Assembly (NCBI GenBank): GCA_021205245.1
Contig: JAJPXZ010000042.1
Coordinates: 7,347 to 56,080 of the forward strand
DNA from: Planctomycetaceae bacterium
GTDB taxonomy: Bacteria > Planctomycetota > SZUA-567
DNA: 48,734 bases
Reading direction: 5' to 3'
Shown here: piece after piece, positions 16,849-26,188 of the stretch
Layout of the letters: every line of letters starts with the position of its first letter
Position numbering within the stretch: the first letter of the stretch is position 1
The notes under the pieces: generated by a model
Databases searched by the model: none
What the model was told of the DNA's origin: nothing
What the model saw: the letters and a program-made list of their open reading frames with translations, nothing else
Translations under genes and position numbers: made by a program

Positions 16849-18861
16849 TTGCACCAACCAATTTCCCGCTCTCTGACCAAGAAGGCACGCGAACTGTTCA
16901 GGCGCGGCGAACCGATACCGGAGGGGTATCTTCGCCCGGAGATCCTGGAATCCTGGCAGCGCTCGCAATCCTACGGCCTGGAGTTCGACAAGGCCGACAA
17001 GCGGCTCATCTCGAAGGAAGCACTGGCTGAACGCATCCAGGAACGGCGCGAATTATACAACACCGCCACGTTGGTGATGGAGAGACTGTATGATTTCACC
17101 GCCGGGTCGGGATGCCTGACCACCCTCTCGGACGAGGAGGGCTACGTGCTCTTTGCCATGGGCGACGAGGGCATTATGGAGATCGCCCGCAAAAACAGTT
17201 TTGTCGAGGGATGCAACCGCAACGAACGGCGCCTCGGCACCAATGGCATCGGGACGCCGCTCGTCACCAACCAGCCGATCCAGGTCTTCGCCGAAGAGCA
17301 TTATTACGAATTGCACTACAATTGGGTGTGTTCGGGCGCACCCATCCTGGGTACGTCGGGCAAGCCGATAGGCGTGTTCTGCGTCACCGCGCTGTTCGAC
17401 AAGGTCTCATTCCACACCCTCGGCCTTGCCGCCGCAGCGGCGGATTCCATCACTCAACAGATTGCCATGAAGAAGGCGTATGATTCCATAACCAGAATCC
17501 AGCAGCATACGAAAACAATTGTCGAATGCGTCCCGACCGGGATCCTGCTTTGCAACAGCGACCTGACGGTAATTATGACAAACTCCCGCGCCACCGGCCT
17601 GCTGATGCTGCCTGAGACGCAAATCGTCGGGAAAAAGCTGCACGAACCCCTCGGGAAGGAGTCATTCAGCGCCGACAGCCTGCCGTCCATCCTGGACGGT
17701 AAACACATTACCATCGAACGAAACAACGTCAGCCACAAGTTTTTCTTCACCCTCAATATTTCCAGTACCGGTGACTACGTCATCACCTTTCTCAAAAGCG
17801 ACTCGCTGCCCAAAAGCGAGCCCCGCGTTATCGGCTCCGAGGCATACTTCCGCTTCGAGGATATCGTTGGCCAAGTGCCGGCTATGCAAAATGCCGTGTC
17901 CCTCGCCCGCATCGCCGCCGATAACGATTCCACAGTGTTGGTGACCGGCGAGTCCGGCACAGGCAAAGAACTCTTTGCCCAAGCCATACATAATGCCGGA
18001 AGGCGGCGGCATGGTCCGTTTGTCGCCCTGAACTGCGCTGCCCTGCCGAAGAGCCTTATCGAAAGCGAGCTGTTCGGGTTTGAAAGCGGCACCTTCACCG
18101 GGGCGCGGCGCGAAGGGAATGCCGGGAAATTCGAGCTCGCCAACGGCGGGACCATTTTCCTCGATGAAATCGGCGATATGTCGCTGGACGTTCAGGCAAG
18201 TCTTCTCCGTGTGCTGCAGAGTAGGGAAGTCACCCGGCTGGGCAGTTCGCGGGCGACCAAAATCGACGTGCGCATCATTGCCGCGACCAATAGAAACCTC
18301 CTCGACGCTATTGAGGATAGCGTGTTCCGCACCGACTTGTTTTACCGGCTTAATGTTTTCAGCATTCACATCCCTCCCCTGCGGGACCGGGCGTCGGACA
18401 TCCGCCTGCTGGCGGATTATTTTCTGCGTAAATATGCCTCCCTCACCGCCCGCATGGTGAACGGCTTCACCGAGGAGGCCTACCGCGCCATGGAAGCCCA
18501 CCCCTGGCCCGGCAATATCAGGGAGCTTGAAAACGTCATCGAACGGGCCATCTATGTTACCACTACACCGTTCATCGGTCTCGATAGCCTATTGCTGAGA
18601 AACGTCTCGCCCCGAATGAGCGCCCGCCTCCGGGTTATGCATCCCGAACCCGGACCCACCGCTTCCAAAGCCGATGCGGCGCTTGCGGCAGCTTTCCGGA
18701 GCGGTGAGTCGTCAGAGGCTGTTAAAAAAGCGTTACAATTGACTAACGGCAATATGCGCCGTTCCGCCGAACTCCTCGACGTCAGCCTGCGCACGCTCTA
18801 CCGAAGAATCGCTGAGATGGGTTTGAGTCCGGCCGCCCTCAGGCGTTTCGCCGAGGAATAA
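16849..18861 (+). CDS. acoR: Sigma-54-dependent activator of acetoin catabolism (AcoR-like)
   Basis: The roughly 670-residue protein has an N-terminal GAF-type sensor (about residues 55-200, LGTNGIGTPLVTNQP), a PAS-like region (about 215-310), an AAA+ domain (Walker A GESGTGKE near 367, Walker B IFLDEIGD, RIIAATNRN) and a Fis-type HTH (RRSAELLDVSLRTLYRRI). This is the AcoR architecture. The sigma-54 contact loop reads GTFTGA instead of GAFTGA. An upstream ATG at 16816 has no ribosome site. The TTG at 16849 is preceded by AGGAGAG at a spacing of four bases and is preferred. It is divergent from the acetoin operon and probably activates it through the sites at 16786-16825. Confidence 0.88.
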   Translation: MHQPISRSLTKKARELFRRGEPIPEGYLRPEILESWQRSQSYGLEFDKADKRLISKEALAERIQERRELYNTATLVMERLYDFTAGSGCLTTLSDEEGYVLFAMGDEGIMEIARKNSFVEGCNRNERRLGTNGIGTPLVTNQPIQVFAEEHYYELHYNWVCSGAPILGTSGKPIGVFCVTALFDKVSFHTLGLAAAAADSITQQIAMKKAYDSITRIQQHTKTIVECVPTGILLCNSDLTVIMTNSRATGLLMLPETQIVGKKLHEPLGKESFSADSLPSILDGKHITIERNNVSHKFFFTLNISSTGDYVITFLKSDSLPKSEPRVIGSEAYFRFEDIVGQVPAMQNAVSLARIAADNDSTVLVTGESGTGKELFAQAIHNAGRRRHGPFVALNCAALPKSLIESELFGFESGTFTGARREGNAGKFELANGGTIFLDEIGDMSLDVQASLLRVLQSREVTRLGSSRATKIDVRIIAATNRNLLDAIEDSVFRTDLFYRLNVFSIHIPPLRDRASDIRLLADYFLRKYASLTARMVNGFTEEAYRAMEAHPWPGNIRELENVIERAIYVTTTPFIGLDSLLLRNVSPRMSARLRVMHPEPGPTASKADAALAAAFRSGESSEAVKKALQLTNGNMRRSAELLDVSLRTLYRRIAEMGLSPAALRRFAEE

Positions 18862-18872
18862 TAACTCGGCAC

Positions 18873-18918
18873 TCAATGCTCACAGTAACCAAATGCCCTT
18901 CGAGACATTGAGCATTGA
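18873..18918. other. 10-bp perfect inverted repeat after acoR
   Basis: TCAATGCTCA (18873-18882) and its exact complement (18909-18918) are separated by 26 bases, starting 12 bases after the acoR stop. A second small palindrome, CGACTA-AA-TAGTCG, follows at 18935-18948. There is no T-run, so it is not a classical terminator. Function unknown. Confidence 0.4.
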
Positions 18919-18987
18919 ACATCGGTAAGATCGACGACTAAATAGTCGACCATTTCATCGCGCCTTGTTTTGCTCCGACTCGGCGCA

Positions 18988-19016
18988 TAAAAAAAGCGAG
19001 CCGCAAACTTGCGGCC
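18988..19016 (-). terminator. Intrinsic terminator for the leftward Etf/GldA operon
   Basis: On the minus strand a GCCGCAA/TTGCGGC stem with a two-base loop (19000-19015) is followed after four bases by seven T residues. It lies 270 bp downstream of the glycerol-dehydrogenase-like gene. The intervening 19017-19285 has short open frames only, and nothing recognisable was found there. Confidence 0.65.
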
Positions 19017-19285
19017 CGTTCTATTCGTGTAATCATCTTGACCATGGCTGGCAAGCTTCACGCTTCCTTTTTCACATAGAGCTCACCTTCTACCGAAGCA
19101 GAATGCGGATGCTGACGGTCGTGGGCTTTGTGGTGTGGACTCAGCTCCTGACGCAAAGCCCTGGCACCACCGTCTGGCGGCAACGGTATTGGCGCTGCTG
19201 ATCGGTACGTTCATAAAAAGGACAAGTAAACTATCACACCGACCTGAGACGTTGTTGGATAACACCGCTCGGGTTCAATAAAAGC

Positions 19286-20395
19286 TCACGATTTATAACG
19301 CCGGCCAAGCGCGTCGGCTGCCATGATGGCGTTGTATACAACGTCCTCAGTGATTAAAAACGGCTCGTTGTGAATCAACTTGTTCTCGACAGCCGTCTTG
19401 TGGGCGATTACGCGCACATTTTCCGGCGTCGCCTCCACGCCCAAATCGCTCAGGGTACATGGCAGCCCAATTGCCAGCATAAACGTTAGCATCTGGTCCA
19501 CCAATTCCGTCGGGGAGTTTTCCAGTACCAGCTGGACAACTATACCGAATGCGACCTTTTCGCCGTGGTAGAACTTATGGGTCGCTTCGAGCGCGGTGAG
19601 GCCGGAATGAATGCCGTGGGCGCAGGCCGTCCCGACATTTTCGAAGCCGAGGCCGCTTAGGAGAGTGTTCGCTTCGATGACATTCTCGACCGCTTCAGTG
19701 CGGGCCCCGCTTTCCAGTGCGATCTTGGCGTTTATGCCGTCGGCCATGAGAATGTCGAAGCACATTTTGCATATGGCCATTGCTGCCTGGCAACGGCGAT
19801 ATCCCGGTCCTATGTTGTTGGGCATATCGGAGTATACGTTCGCCATCGCCTCGATGTAGGTGGCCAGCGCATCGCCCATCCCCGCGACAAAGAGACGGAT
19901 GGGAGCCTTGGAAATAATCTCGGTGTCCATCAGCACCAGCGGGGTATGCTGCTTGAAACGCACTGCGCCGACATACACGCCGTCCTTGGTATACTCCACA
20001 GCCAGAGCGGAAGTCGGCGCGTCGGTGGAGGCGGAAGTCGGCACGATCACCAGTTTCATCTCAAGTTCGTTCGCCGCCATCTTGGCGGTATCCATGGTCT
20101 TTCCGCCGCCGACCCCGACCACCACGTCTGCCGAAAATGCTGTCACCTCGGCCTTGACCTTGTCGATCTCCTCCCGACAGCATTCGCCACCGAAGGAGAC
20201 GGACGTGAATACGGAGTCAGTCCCGTTATAAATAGCCGCCAACCGTGCATCCAGCTCCTTGAACAGGAAGGTATCGATGAGAAAAATTACCCGCTTGCCG
20301 AATTGACTGGTGTAATATTCCAGCTTGTTAAATTCGCCAGGCCCCTGGATATATTTGCCCGGACAGCCAAATGCTCTGGTTGTAGACGTGACCAT
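19286..20395 (-). CDS. gldA: Glycerol dehydrogenase-like, iron/zinc-containing polyol dehydrogenase
   Basis: The 369-residue protein matches GldA in length and motifs. These are the NAD loop GVGGGKTMDTAK near residue 95, PTSASTDAPTSA near 120, and the metal ligands Asp in GMGDALATY (about 172), His in CAHGIHSGL (about 255) and His in FYHGEKVAFG (about 273). Such enzymes oxidise glycerol or related vicinal diols with NAD in the cytoplasm. It is the last gene of a long leftward operon, 15 bp after EtfA, with kinase, TRAP and oxidase genes. The natural substrate may therefore be another polyol or hydroxyketone rather than glycerol itself. Confidence 0.88.
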   Translation of the reverse strand: MVTSTTRAFGCPGKYIQGPGEFNKLEYYTSQFGKRVIFLIDTFLFKELDARLAAIYNGTDSVFTSVSFGGECCREEIDKVKAEVTAFSADVVVGVGGGKTMDTAKMAANELEMKLVIVPTSASTDAPTSALAVEYTKDGVYVGAVRFKQHTPLVLMDTEIISKAPIRLFVAGMGDALATYIEAMANVYSDMPNNIGPGYRRCQAAMAICKMCFDILMADGINAKIALESGARTEAVENVIEANTLLSGLGFENVGTACAHGIHSGLTALEATHKFYHGEKVAFGIVVQLVLENSPTELVDQMLTFMLAIGLPCTLSDLGVEATPENVRVIAHKTAVENKLIHNEPFLITEDVVYNAIMAADALGRRYKS

Positions 20396-20410
20396 AGTTT
20401 TCCTCGCTCT

Positions 20411-21397
20411 CTAAATCCTCTCGGTTGTCATTTCGGAAAGGCAGCACGCTCCGTCCTGCAACAGCCGCTGGAGAAAACTCCGGCTGTCGCCGACATAGCC
20501 GTAGTCGGCATGATCGAATATAGGCGCCTGCCTGTCGGTGTTTACCGCGATAATGTATTCCGAGGCGGACATGCCGGCCAAATGCTGCACCGAACCGGAA
20601 ATGCCGCAAGCTATATACAGCTTGGGGCGCACGGTGACGCCTGTTTGGCCTATCTGCTCCGCGTAGGGAGCCAGGCCGGCATTGACCGCGGCCCGTGTCG
20701 CGCCAACGCGGCAGCCGGTGAGTTTTGCCACCTCGCGCATCAGCTCGAATCCCTCGTGCCCGACTCCAAGCCCGCCAGACAGTATCACCGGCGCGTCGTT
20801 CAGCGGCGCGTTGCCGCCATGCTCGGCGCTGGACAAGACGGTGAAAGGATTAGCCGCAAGGGGTTCTTCCACCATAACGATCCGCCCGCTTCTCTTGGTA
20901 TCGGGCGCAGGCTCGCGCATGACTCCCCTGCGTACCGTCGCCATCTGCGGCAGGGAGCCTGTGCCGATAACCTCGGCGAGAATATGACCGGCGTATGCGG
21001 GGCGGCGTTGGACGAGGAGACCGCCCTCTTCCAACGACAAACTGGTACAGTCGGCGGTCAGCCCTGTCTGCAAATAAGCCGCCGCCTGAGGCGCTACCGT
21101 TCGGCCAAAAATGGTCGAGCCAAGTAAAATGACCAGCGGCGGGTTGCTTTCCGCCAGATGCGCAATAGCTACATAGCACGAATGCTCACAGGGCGGTGGA
21201 GTACCCGCGGCGAAAAGGTAGATGATATCGGCGCCCAATGCGATGGCGGCGCTGGCGCATGTTTCTTCGAAAAGAACGGCGGCGACCTCGGCGCCGCAAC
21301 TGTTTGCGAGAATTCGGGCCTCTCCCAGCAATTCCTTGGAGACTTGCCGCAAGGATTGGTCCGAGGTCTCGCAAACAACCCAAATTTCATTTCGCAT
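20411..21397 (-). CDS. etfA: Electron transfer flavoprotein, alpha subunit
   Basis: The 328-residue protein has the EtfA two-domain form. The C-terminal FAD domain shows GATRAAVNAGL, PKLYIACGISGSVQHLAGM and AVNTDRQAPIFDHADYG, which are the classic FAD contacts. It forms a heterodimer with EtfB and moves electrons between flavodehydrogenases and an acceptor. There is no ferredoxin extension of the LctC type. Its start overlaps the end of etfB by 11 bp, indicating translational coupling. It lies between etfB and a glycerol-dehydrogenase-like gene in a carbohydrate operon, so it probably serves the FAD-linked oxidase encoded three genes upstream (inference). Confidence 0.92.
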   Translation of the reverse strand: MRNEIWVVCETSDQSLRQVSKELLGEARILANSCGAEVAAVLFEETCASAAIALGADIIYLFAAGTPPPCEHSCYVAIAHLAESNPPLVILLGSTIFGRTVAPQAAAYLQTGLTADCTSLSLEEGGLLVQRRPAYAGHILAEVIGTGSLPQMATVRRGVMREPAPDTKRSGRIVMVEEPLAANPFTVLSSAEHGGNAPLNDAPVILSGGLGVGHEGFELMREVAKLTGCRVGATRAAVNAGLAPYAEQIGQTGVTVRPKLYIACGISGSVQHLAGMSASEYIIAVNTDRQAPIFDHADYGYVGDSRSFLQRLLQDGACCLSEMTTERI

Positions 21398-22178
21398 GTT
21401 TCGCCGTTTCGATGATTTTCGCCAATGTCACCCTCGCGGCGCTTTCCGAATTGTCAGCCAAGACACAGCTTCTCCTGGGGATATCCGACGTGAATATCTT
21501 ACGAACCTTCGTTTTAGATCCGTCCAGGCCAATCGATGAGCTGCCTTTTTCGAAACCGAGTTTGTGCCGATCGAAACATTCCACATACGCGCGGTTTGCC
21601 ATACGCATTTCCGCCAGGCATGGCGGGCGTTCCTGGTAACTTTCGCACAAGGTCACCAGAGAGGGAAGCGGCAGCGAAAGCGTCTCGATTCCTTTTTCCG
21701 TCAGGCGCCTGCACAGCAGGCGGTCGTTCTCCCACCATAATTCAAATGCATTGGTCAGGCAGGGAATGCCCAAAAGCATGGCCAGTTCACCGCCCACCTG
21801 CCCCGTTTCGCCGTCGATGGCCCGGCGACCGCACAAGACGAGATCGTATTTGCCTGTCGCCATAATGGCCGCCCGCAACACCTGAGCCGTGGCAAAGGAA
21901 TCGCCACCGGCAAAGGCGCCGTCTGTGGCGAGGATCTGGCGCTCCACACCTTTCCTCGCAGTCTGGCGAAGCACCGCTTCGGCGGAGGCAGGTCCCATAC
22001 TGATCGCCCTGATGCTCCCGCCCGCCTTTTTCTTCAAGGCACGGGCGGCTTCGAGGGCGGAAACGTCGGCCGGGTTCAGTATCAAAGCCGCACCGCTCCG
22101 GTCGAGGGTGTTGGTGCGCGGGTTGATTTTCAGATCCTGTGAATCCGGCACCTGTTTGACACAAACAACGATTTCCAT
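21387..22178 (-). CDS. etfB: Electron transfer flavoprotein, beta subunit
   Basis: The 263-residue protein starts with the EtfB signature EIVVCVKQVPDS and has NPADVSALEAA and the nucleotide-site segment CGRRAIDGETGQVGGELA. The DGET-GQVG form resembles electron-bifurcating Etf proteins (recalled as DGDTAQVGP) more than the DDDCNQTG form of the mitochondrial type. The ATG at 22178 lies nine bases after AGAGAGG; an in-frame TTG at 22184 is an alternative. The gene follows the Fe-S protein gene by 87 bp and overlaps etfA. Confidence 0.92.
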   Translation of the reverse strand: MEIVVCVKQVPDSQDLKINPRTNTLDRSGAALILNPADVSALEAARALKKKAGGSIRAISMGPASAEAVLRQTARKGVERQILATDGAFAGGDSFATAQVLRAAIMATGKYDLVLCGRRAIDGETGQVGGELAMLLGIPCLTNAFELWWENDRLLCRRLTEKGIETLSLPLPSLVTLCESYQERPPCLAEMRMANRAYVECFDRHKLGFEKGSSSIGLDGSKTKVRKIFTSDIPRRSCVLADNSESAARVTLAKIIETAKHAK

Positions 22179-22265
22179 AGGCAATTGCCTCTCTCTTGCG
22201 TTTGGTGCGGGGAGGCGGGAGAATTGTCACTCCCCCCTCCCCGACCTTACCGTATAGCTCGGGCC

Positions 22266-23363
22266 TTACGCGCCGCATGCCTCGGCCATCAGTTCATATA
22301 AATTCGCCGTAACCTTGCCCTCCGGCCTATAGACGTCCATCAGGTGGAAGCTGGTGGGACAGGCGGCAATCAATGTCGTTGCGCCGCAGCGTTCGACATC
22401 GTCCCAGCGCGCGCCAACGGTTAACTCCACAATGGCCGGTGAGTGCGCTGCGGTGATTTCGTCGCCGGGACAACGCGTCCTTTGTAGGTTGAGGAACATT
22501 TCTTTGAAATCGATGCCCATGGCCGCCAACAGATCCCTGGCCGGCTGTGTCTCGTCCAAATCCCTGGCCAGGCGGCTGGTGTCGTGATAGGTGGCGTTCT
22601 TGATCTTCAGCGGCGTGGGAGACAGTTTTCCCTGAAGGACCAGCTCGGCCAGAAAGGCGGTGGCGGTTACCACTTCGGCGCCGAGTTCCAGCCCCCACTC
22701 GGGATAATCGTGGCGCATCACTTTTGCCTGGTAAGGATCGAGGACCACCACCTTCTTGATGGCCAACGCCTTGATCTTTTCCAACAGCGGCTTGACGCTC
22801 TCGACCGTTTCGTCCACATGACCGACAATATCCGCCAACTCGGCGCCGCTGACCGGTTCGTTTTCCCAGGCTATGAAGGGGACGCCGGCCTTGACTAGCA
22901 GCTTGGCCGCCGCCGTCACCATCTCCGGCGTCTTTGTCGTCGCGGTCGGACCGGCATAGAAAAGGATGTCGGCTTTGTCGGCCGCATAAGCGGCGGCGGT
23001 GTTTTTGCCGGTGGGGACGCCAAAAATGTTTCCGTACTTCTTGAGGCTGTCCAGGAGGGCTGTCACCGCAACAGGCACCATGTTCTCGGCGACGGCCCAG
23101 GTGCGCGCTTCGCGGATGAAGATGCGCGAGTCAAAGCCGGTCTCGCAACCGCTGGCGCAGGCTCCGCACAAGAAACACTCGTACATGTCCGCAGCCATGG
23201 ACGGGGAGTATTCCCTCCCTTTGTCGACCAGATCCAGCATCAGGCCCTTGGCTCGGGGAGTGGTGTTTTCGCGCCCGGTCTTGAGACCGATGGGGCACAA
23301 ATGACGGCACATCCAGCAGCGGCGGCAGGCCGCCCTATTCTTAATTGCGTTTTCTGAAAGCAC
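22266..23363 (-). CDS. Fe-S protein of an oxidase complex (GlcF/HdrD-like)
   Basis: The 365-residue protein has two complete CxxCxxCxxxC clusters near the N-terminus, CRRCWMCRHLCP (about residue 13) and CFLCGACASGC (about residue 62), enough for two [4Fe-4S] clusters. The C-terminal half resembles the GlcF/HdrD family, but the usual CCG cysteine motifs are degenerate, leaving only YHDTSR, RCPGDE and AACPTSF. It probably passes electrons between the FAD-linked oxidase encoded 15 bp upstream and the Etf encoded downstream. It has no membrane segment. Confidence 0.85.
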   Translation of the reverse strand: MLSENAIKNRAACRRCWMCRHLCPIGLKTGRENTTPRAKGLMLDLVDKGREYSPSMAADMYECFLCGACASGCETGFDSRIFIREARTWAVAENMVPVAVTALLDSLKKYGNIFGVPTGKNTAAAYAADKADILFYAGPTATTKTPEMVTAAAKLLVKAGVPFIAWENEPVSGAELADIVGHVDETVESVKPLLEKIKALAIKKVVVLDPYQAKVMRHDYPEWGLELGAEVVTATAFLAELVLQGKLSPTPLKIKNATYHDTSRLARDLDETQPARDLLAAMGIDFKEMFLNLQRTRCPGDEITAAHSPAIVELTVGARWDDVERCGATTLIAACPTSFHLMDVYRPEGKVTANLYELMAEACGA

Positions 23364-23378
23364 TGGGAAATCCTCCTG

Positions 23379-24803
23379 TTATAGGCCCATCTTGAAGGGG
23401 TTCATGATATAGTTCGGATCAAGTTTTTCCTTGAGTCCCTGGAAAACCTGCATGCCGGGACCGAACATTTCCTTCATCAAATGCCCTAACTTAATGCCGA
23501 CGCCATGGTGATGATTGATGGTGCCGCCGTTGGCCAGCGCAAGCCGGACATTTTCGACCCATATCTTGTTGTGCAGTCGGATTGCCTCTGCCGTGTCGAC
23601 CGGAGGGTTATCGATTATGAATCGGTCGTACACCATGACACCCCATTCGTACCAGTGAGAGAAATGGGCGATATAACGCACATCCGGATAGTTTTCGGCA
23701 AACAACTTTTTCCTGGCCCAATATATTTTCTCGATATTCGAGTAGGTGGCGACGGTGTCCAGGGTGCCGAACACCTTGGGCACGTCCAGTGCGTGCCCGG
23801 GGAAAAAGAAGGTGACACGATTCTTCCACCACTTTTCGCCGTAATCAGCGCCCAAATCCTGCGCGCCGTACTTGGCGCAGCAATCCTTGATTATCTTCTC
23901 CTCGATGTCGACGATCTCCGGAATCCCCTCAACCGCCAAGTTCATAAATGCGCCGGGCGCGGCGAAGCCAAGCACGTCCTTGATGATGGAGGCGGTCTCG
24001 GCCTCGTCGTACAAACGCATGATGGACGGTTTAATGTAGCGCATGATGTCACGGCCGCACGCCAGACCGTCGGTGATGTTTTTGAACAGGAAGGCACGGA
24101 AGCGGCGGCACTGCGGCGTCTTGTAGATGCGCATGGAGGCTTTGGTGATGATGCCCAGCGTTCCCTCGGAACCAAGGAACATGGCAGCCAGGTTCGGGCC
24201 GGACGCATATTTGGGAACCGGGGAGGAATTGATGACGTCGCCGTTCGGTATCACCACCTGCAGATTCAGGCACATGTCGTCGATCTTACCGTATTTGGTG
24301 GAGAGGACGCCGATGCCGTTGTGGGAGAGAAAGCCGCCCAGGGTGCCGCAGCCCATAGAGCTCGGGTAATGCATAAGCGAATAGCCTCGCTCGTTGACGT
24401 ACCACTCGAGCTGCTGGACGTTAATGCCGGTGCCGACCGTCACGTACATCGAATCCTCGTTGAATTCGAGGATCTGGTTAAGCCGCTTGGTGTCGACAAG
24501 GACGCCGCCCGCGACCTGGATGGCTCCGCCCTGCGAACCCGAGCCGCCGCCCCACGGCGTAACCGGCAGCTTGTAGTAGTTGGCGATCTGGAGAACCTTG
24601 GACACCTCTTCGGTGGAGCCGGGGCGAACGATGATATCGCATAACGCCGGCGGCATGCCGCGATCTTCCCACAATCGGCTCAGAAGAAAGTTGTCCACGC
24701 TGTGAATCTCACGATCGCTTTGGCGGGTACTGACATTTTCCCGGCCAACCGCATCCTCCAGCTGCGTGAGAACATAGTAGAATAAATAATCTGACCTCTG
24801 CAT
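23379..24803 (-). CDS. FAD-linked oxidase, VAO/PCMH fold (GlcD/alkyl-DHAP synthase-like)
   Basis: The 474-residue protein has the FAD-binding domain with IVRPGSTEEVSKVL, PVTPWGGGSGSQGG near residue 95, SSMGCGTLGGFLSHNGIG and a C-terminal INHHHGVGIKLG, the His cluster seen in alkyl-DHAP synthase-like and some hydroxyacid oxidases. It should oxidise a 2-hydroxyacid or similar alcohol and leave electrons on FAD. The frame opens further upstream, but AAGGAAG four bases before the ATG at 24803 decides the start. The next genes encode an Fe-S protein and EtfBA, the natural electron route. The substrate is presumably what the TRAP system upstream imports. Confidence 0.85.
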   Translation of the reverse strand: MQRSDYLFYYVLTQLEDAVGRENVSTRQSDREIHSVDNFLLSRLWEDRGMPPALCDIIVRPGSTEEVSKVLQIANYYKLPVTPWGGGSGSQGGAIQVAGGVLVDTKRLNQILEFNEDSMYVTVGTGINVQQLEWYVNERGYSLMHYPSSMGCGTLGGFLSHNGIGVLSTKYGKIDDMCLNLQVVIPNGDVINSSPVPKYASGPNLAAMFLGSEGTLGIITKASMRIYKTPQCRRFRAFLFKNITDGLACGRDIMRYIKPSIMRLYDEAETASIIKDVLGFAAPGAFMNLAVEGIPEIVDIEEKIIKDCCAKYGAQDLGADYGEKWWKNRVTFFFPGHALDVPKVFGTLDTVATYSNIEKIYWARKKLFAENYPDVRYIAHFSHWYEWGVMVYDRFIIDNPPVDTAEAIRLHNKIWVENVRLALANGGTINHHHGVGIKLGHLMKEMFGPGMQVFQGLKEKLDPNYIMNPFKMGL

Positions 24804-24909
24804 AATCTTCCTTTTACTCAGATCTGCCATATGAAATGGCACTGCCGAAGATTGCCCATGTTATAACCCCTGGGCTCCAAACCTAACGATGAGAATTGAA
24901 TAGGATCCA

Positions 24910-26187
24910 CTACATAAGTATTCCGGGAACATAGGTGATGATCGCCGGGAAGAACAGGCCGAGCAGCATAACGAAAAGCACAATGCCGGTAACCACCCCC
25001 ACATACCGCACCGCCTCATGGAATGGCGCTTTTGCTATATCCATTGAAAGGAACAGGTAGAGACCAACCGGAGGGGTGAGCCCGCCGACCACGGTGGAGA
25101 TGGAGAACAGCACGCCGAACATGAGCGGGTCGATCCCCAGGCTGATGATTATCGGATAGACAATAGGCAGGATGACCACCATGGCGGCTATCGTTTCCAT
25201 GAAACAGCCGATAATCAACATGATGCAGATGATGATCACCACTATCGTCGTCGGATCAGTGGAGATGGAGAGCAGGAGATTGTTGATAATCTCGCCCATT
25301 TTCTCCTTGGCGAAGATGTAGGAATATATGCTGGAGATGCCCATGATCATCAGGAGCATGCCCGAGGATTCGGCCGCCTGTTTCATTATGTTGTAAATTT
25401 GCTGCAGCTTGACGGTTCGGTAGATGAAAATTCCGCAGAAGAAGCCGTATAGGCAGGCGATAATACCCGATTCGGTCGCGGTGAAAATGCCGGTGACGAC
25501 GCCGCCTACGATAATGAGCGGGGCGATGAGCGCAAAGAAGGCGGCTTTGAAAGAATCCCACAACTCTTCCAGCATGAGTGCGCCACCGCCTGAATCGATG
25601 CCGTGCTTCACCGCATAGATATTGCACATGATCATGAGACCCAGCCCGATGATGATTCCCGGGATTAGGCCGCCGATGAACAGTTTGCCCACGGAAAACC
25701 CCGTCAGGGAACCGTAGATGATCATGTTGACGCTGGGCGGAATGATCGGTCCGAGAGAGCCGGAGCCGGCGATAAGGGAGGCAATGAATGAGCGTGAATA
25801 GCCGGCCTTCACCAGCCCGGGAACGGTCAAAGTGCCTACCGCGCACATGGTGGCGGCACCGGACCCGGAGATGCCGGCAAAAATCATGTTGGCTAGAACG
25901 CACACCATGCCCATGCCGCCCTTGGCCCAGGAAAACAGTGCCCGGCAAAAGCGGAGAATGCGGTCCGACAATCCCGCCTCGCCCAGTATGGCGCCGGCCA
26001 GGATGAACATGGGCGCTGCCATGAGGGGGAAGGAATTCATGCCTCGCACCATTTGCTGCACGACGACGAACCCTGGAACGTTACTGCCGAAGTAGATGCC
26101 GATGAGGCCGGAGAGGCCTATGCCGAAGCTGACCGGAACACCCAGTGCGACAAAGACCAGGAGAGAAGTGAGAGTGAGCGCCAACAT
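24910..26187 (-). CDS. dctM: TRAP transporter large permease (DctM)
   Basis: The 425-residue membrane protein has about 12 helices and DctM hallmarks such as PMFILAGAILGEAGLSDR, GISGSGAATMCAVGTL, GSLGPIIPPSVNMIIYG and GGLTPPVGLYLF. It forms the sodium-driven channel with DctQ. The ATG at 26187 sits one base after the dctQ stop codon with GGGGAG seven bases before it. The FAD-linked oxidase gene follows after 106 bp (24804-24909, no gene seen). Confidence 0.93.
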   Translation of the reverse strand: MLALTLTSLLVFVALGVPVSFGIGLSGLIGIYFGSNVPGFVVVQQMVRGMNSFPLMAAPMFILAGAILGEAGLSDRILRFCRALFSWAKGGMGMVCVLANMIFAGISGSGAATMCAVGTLTVPGLVKAGYSRSFIASLIAGSGSLGPIIPPSVNMIIYGSLTGFSVGKLFIGGLIPGIIIGLGLMIMCNIYAVKHGIDSGGGALMLEELWDSFKAAFFALIAPLIIVGGVVTGIFTATESGIIACLYGFFCGIFIYRTVKLQQIYNIMKQAAESSGMLLMIMGISSIYSYIFAKEKMGEIINNLLLSISTDPTTIVVIIICIMLIIGCFMETIAAMVVILPIVYPIIISLGIDPLMFGVLFSISTVVGGLTPPVGLYLFLSMDIAKAPFHEAVRYVGVVTGIVLFVMLLGLFFPAIITYVPGILM

Positions 26188-26188
26188 G

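Noticed and set aside
19017..19285. Short hydrophobic reading frames between the terminator and gldA
   Set aside because: They are under 80 codons, have no ribosome site and match nothing I recognise; too weak to call a gene or remnant.
23505..24644. A 379-codon open frame on the plus strand
   Set aside because: It is antisense to the FAD-linked oxidase and shows no family motif.
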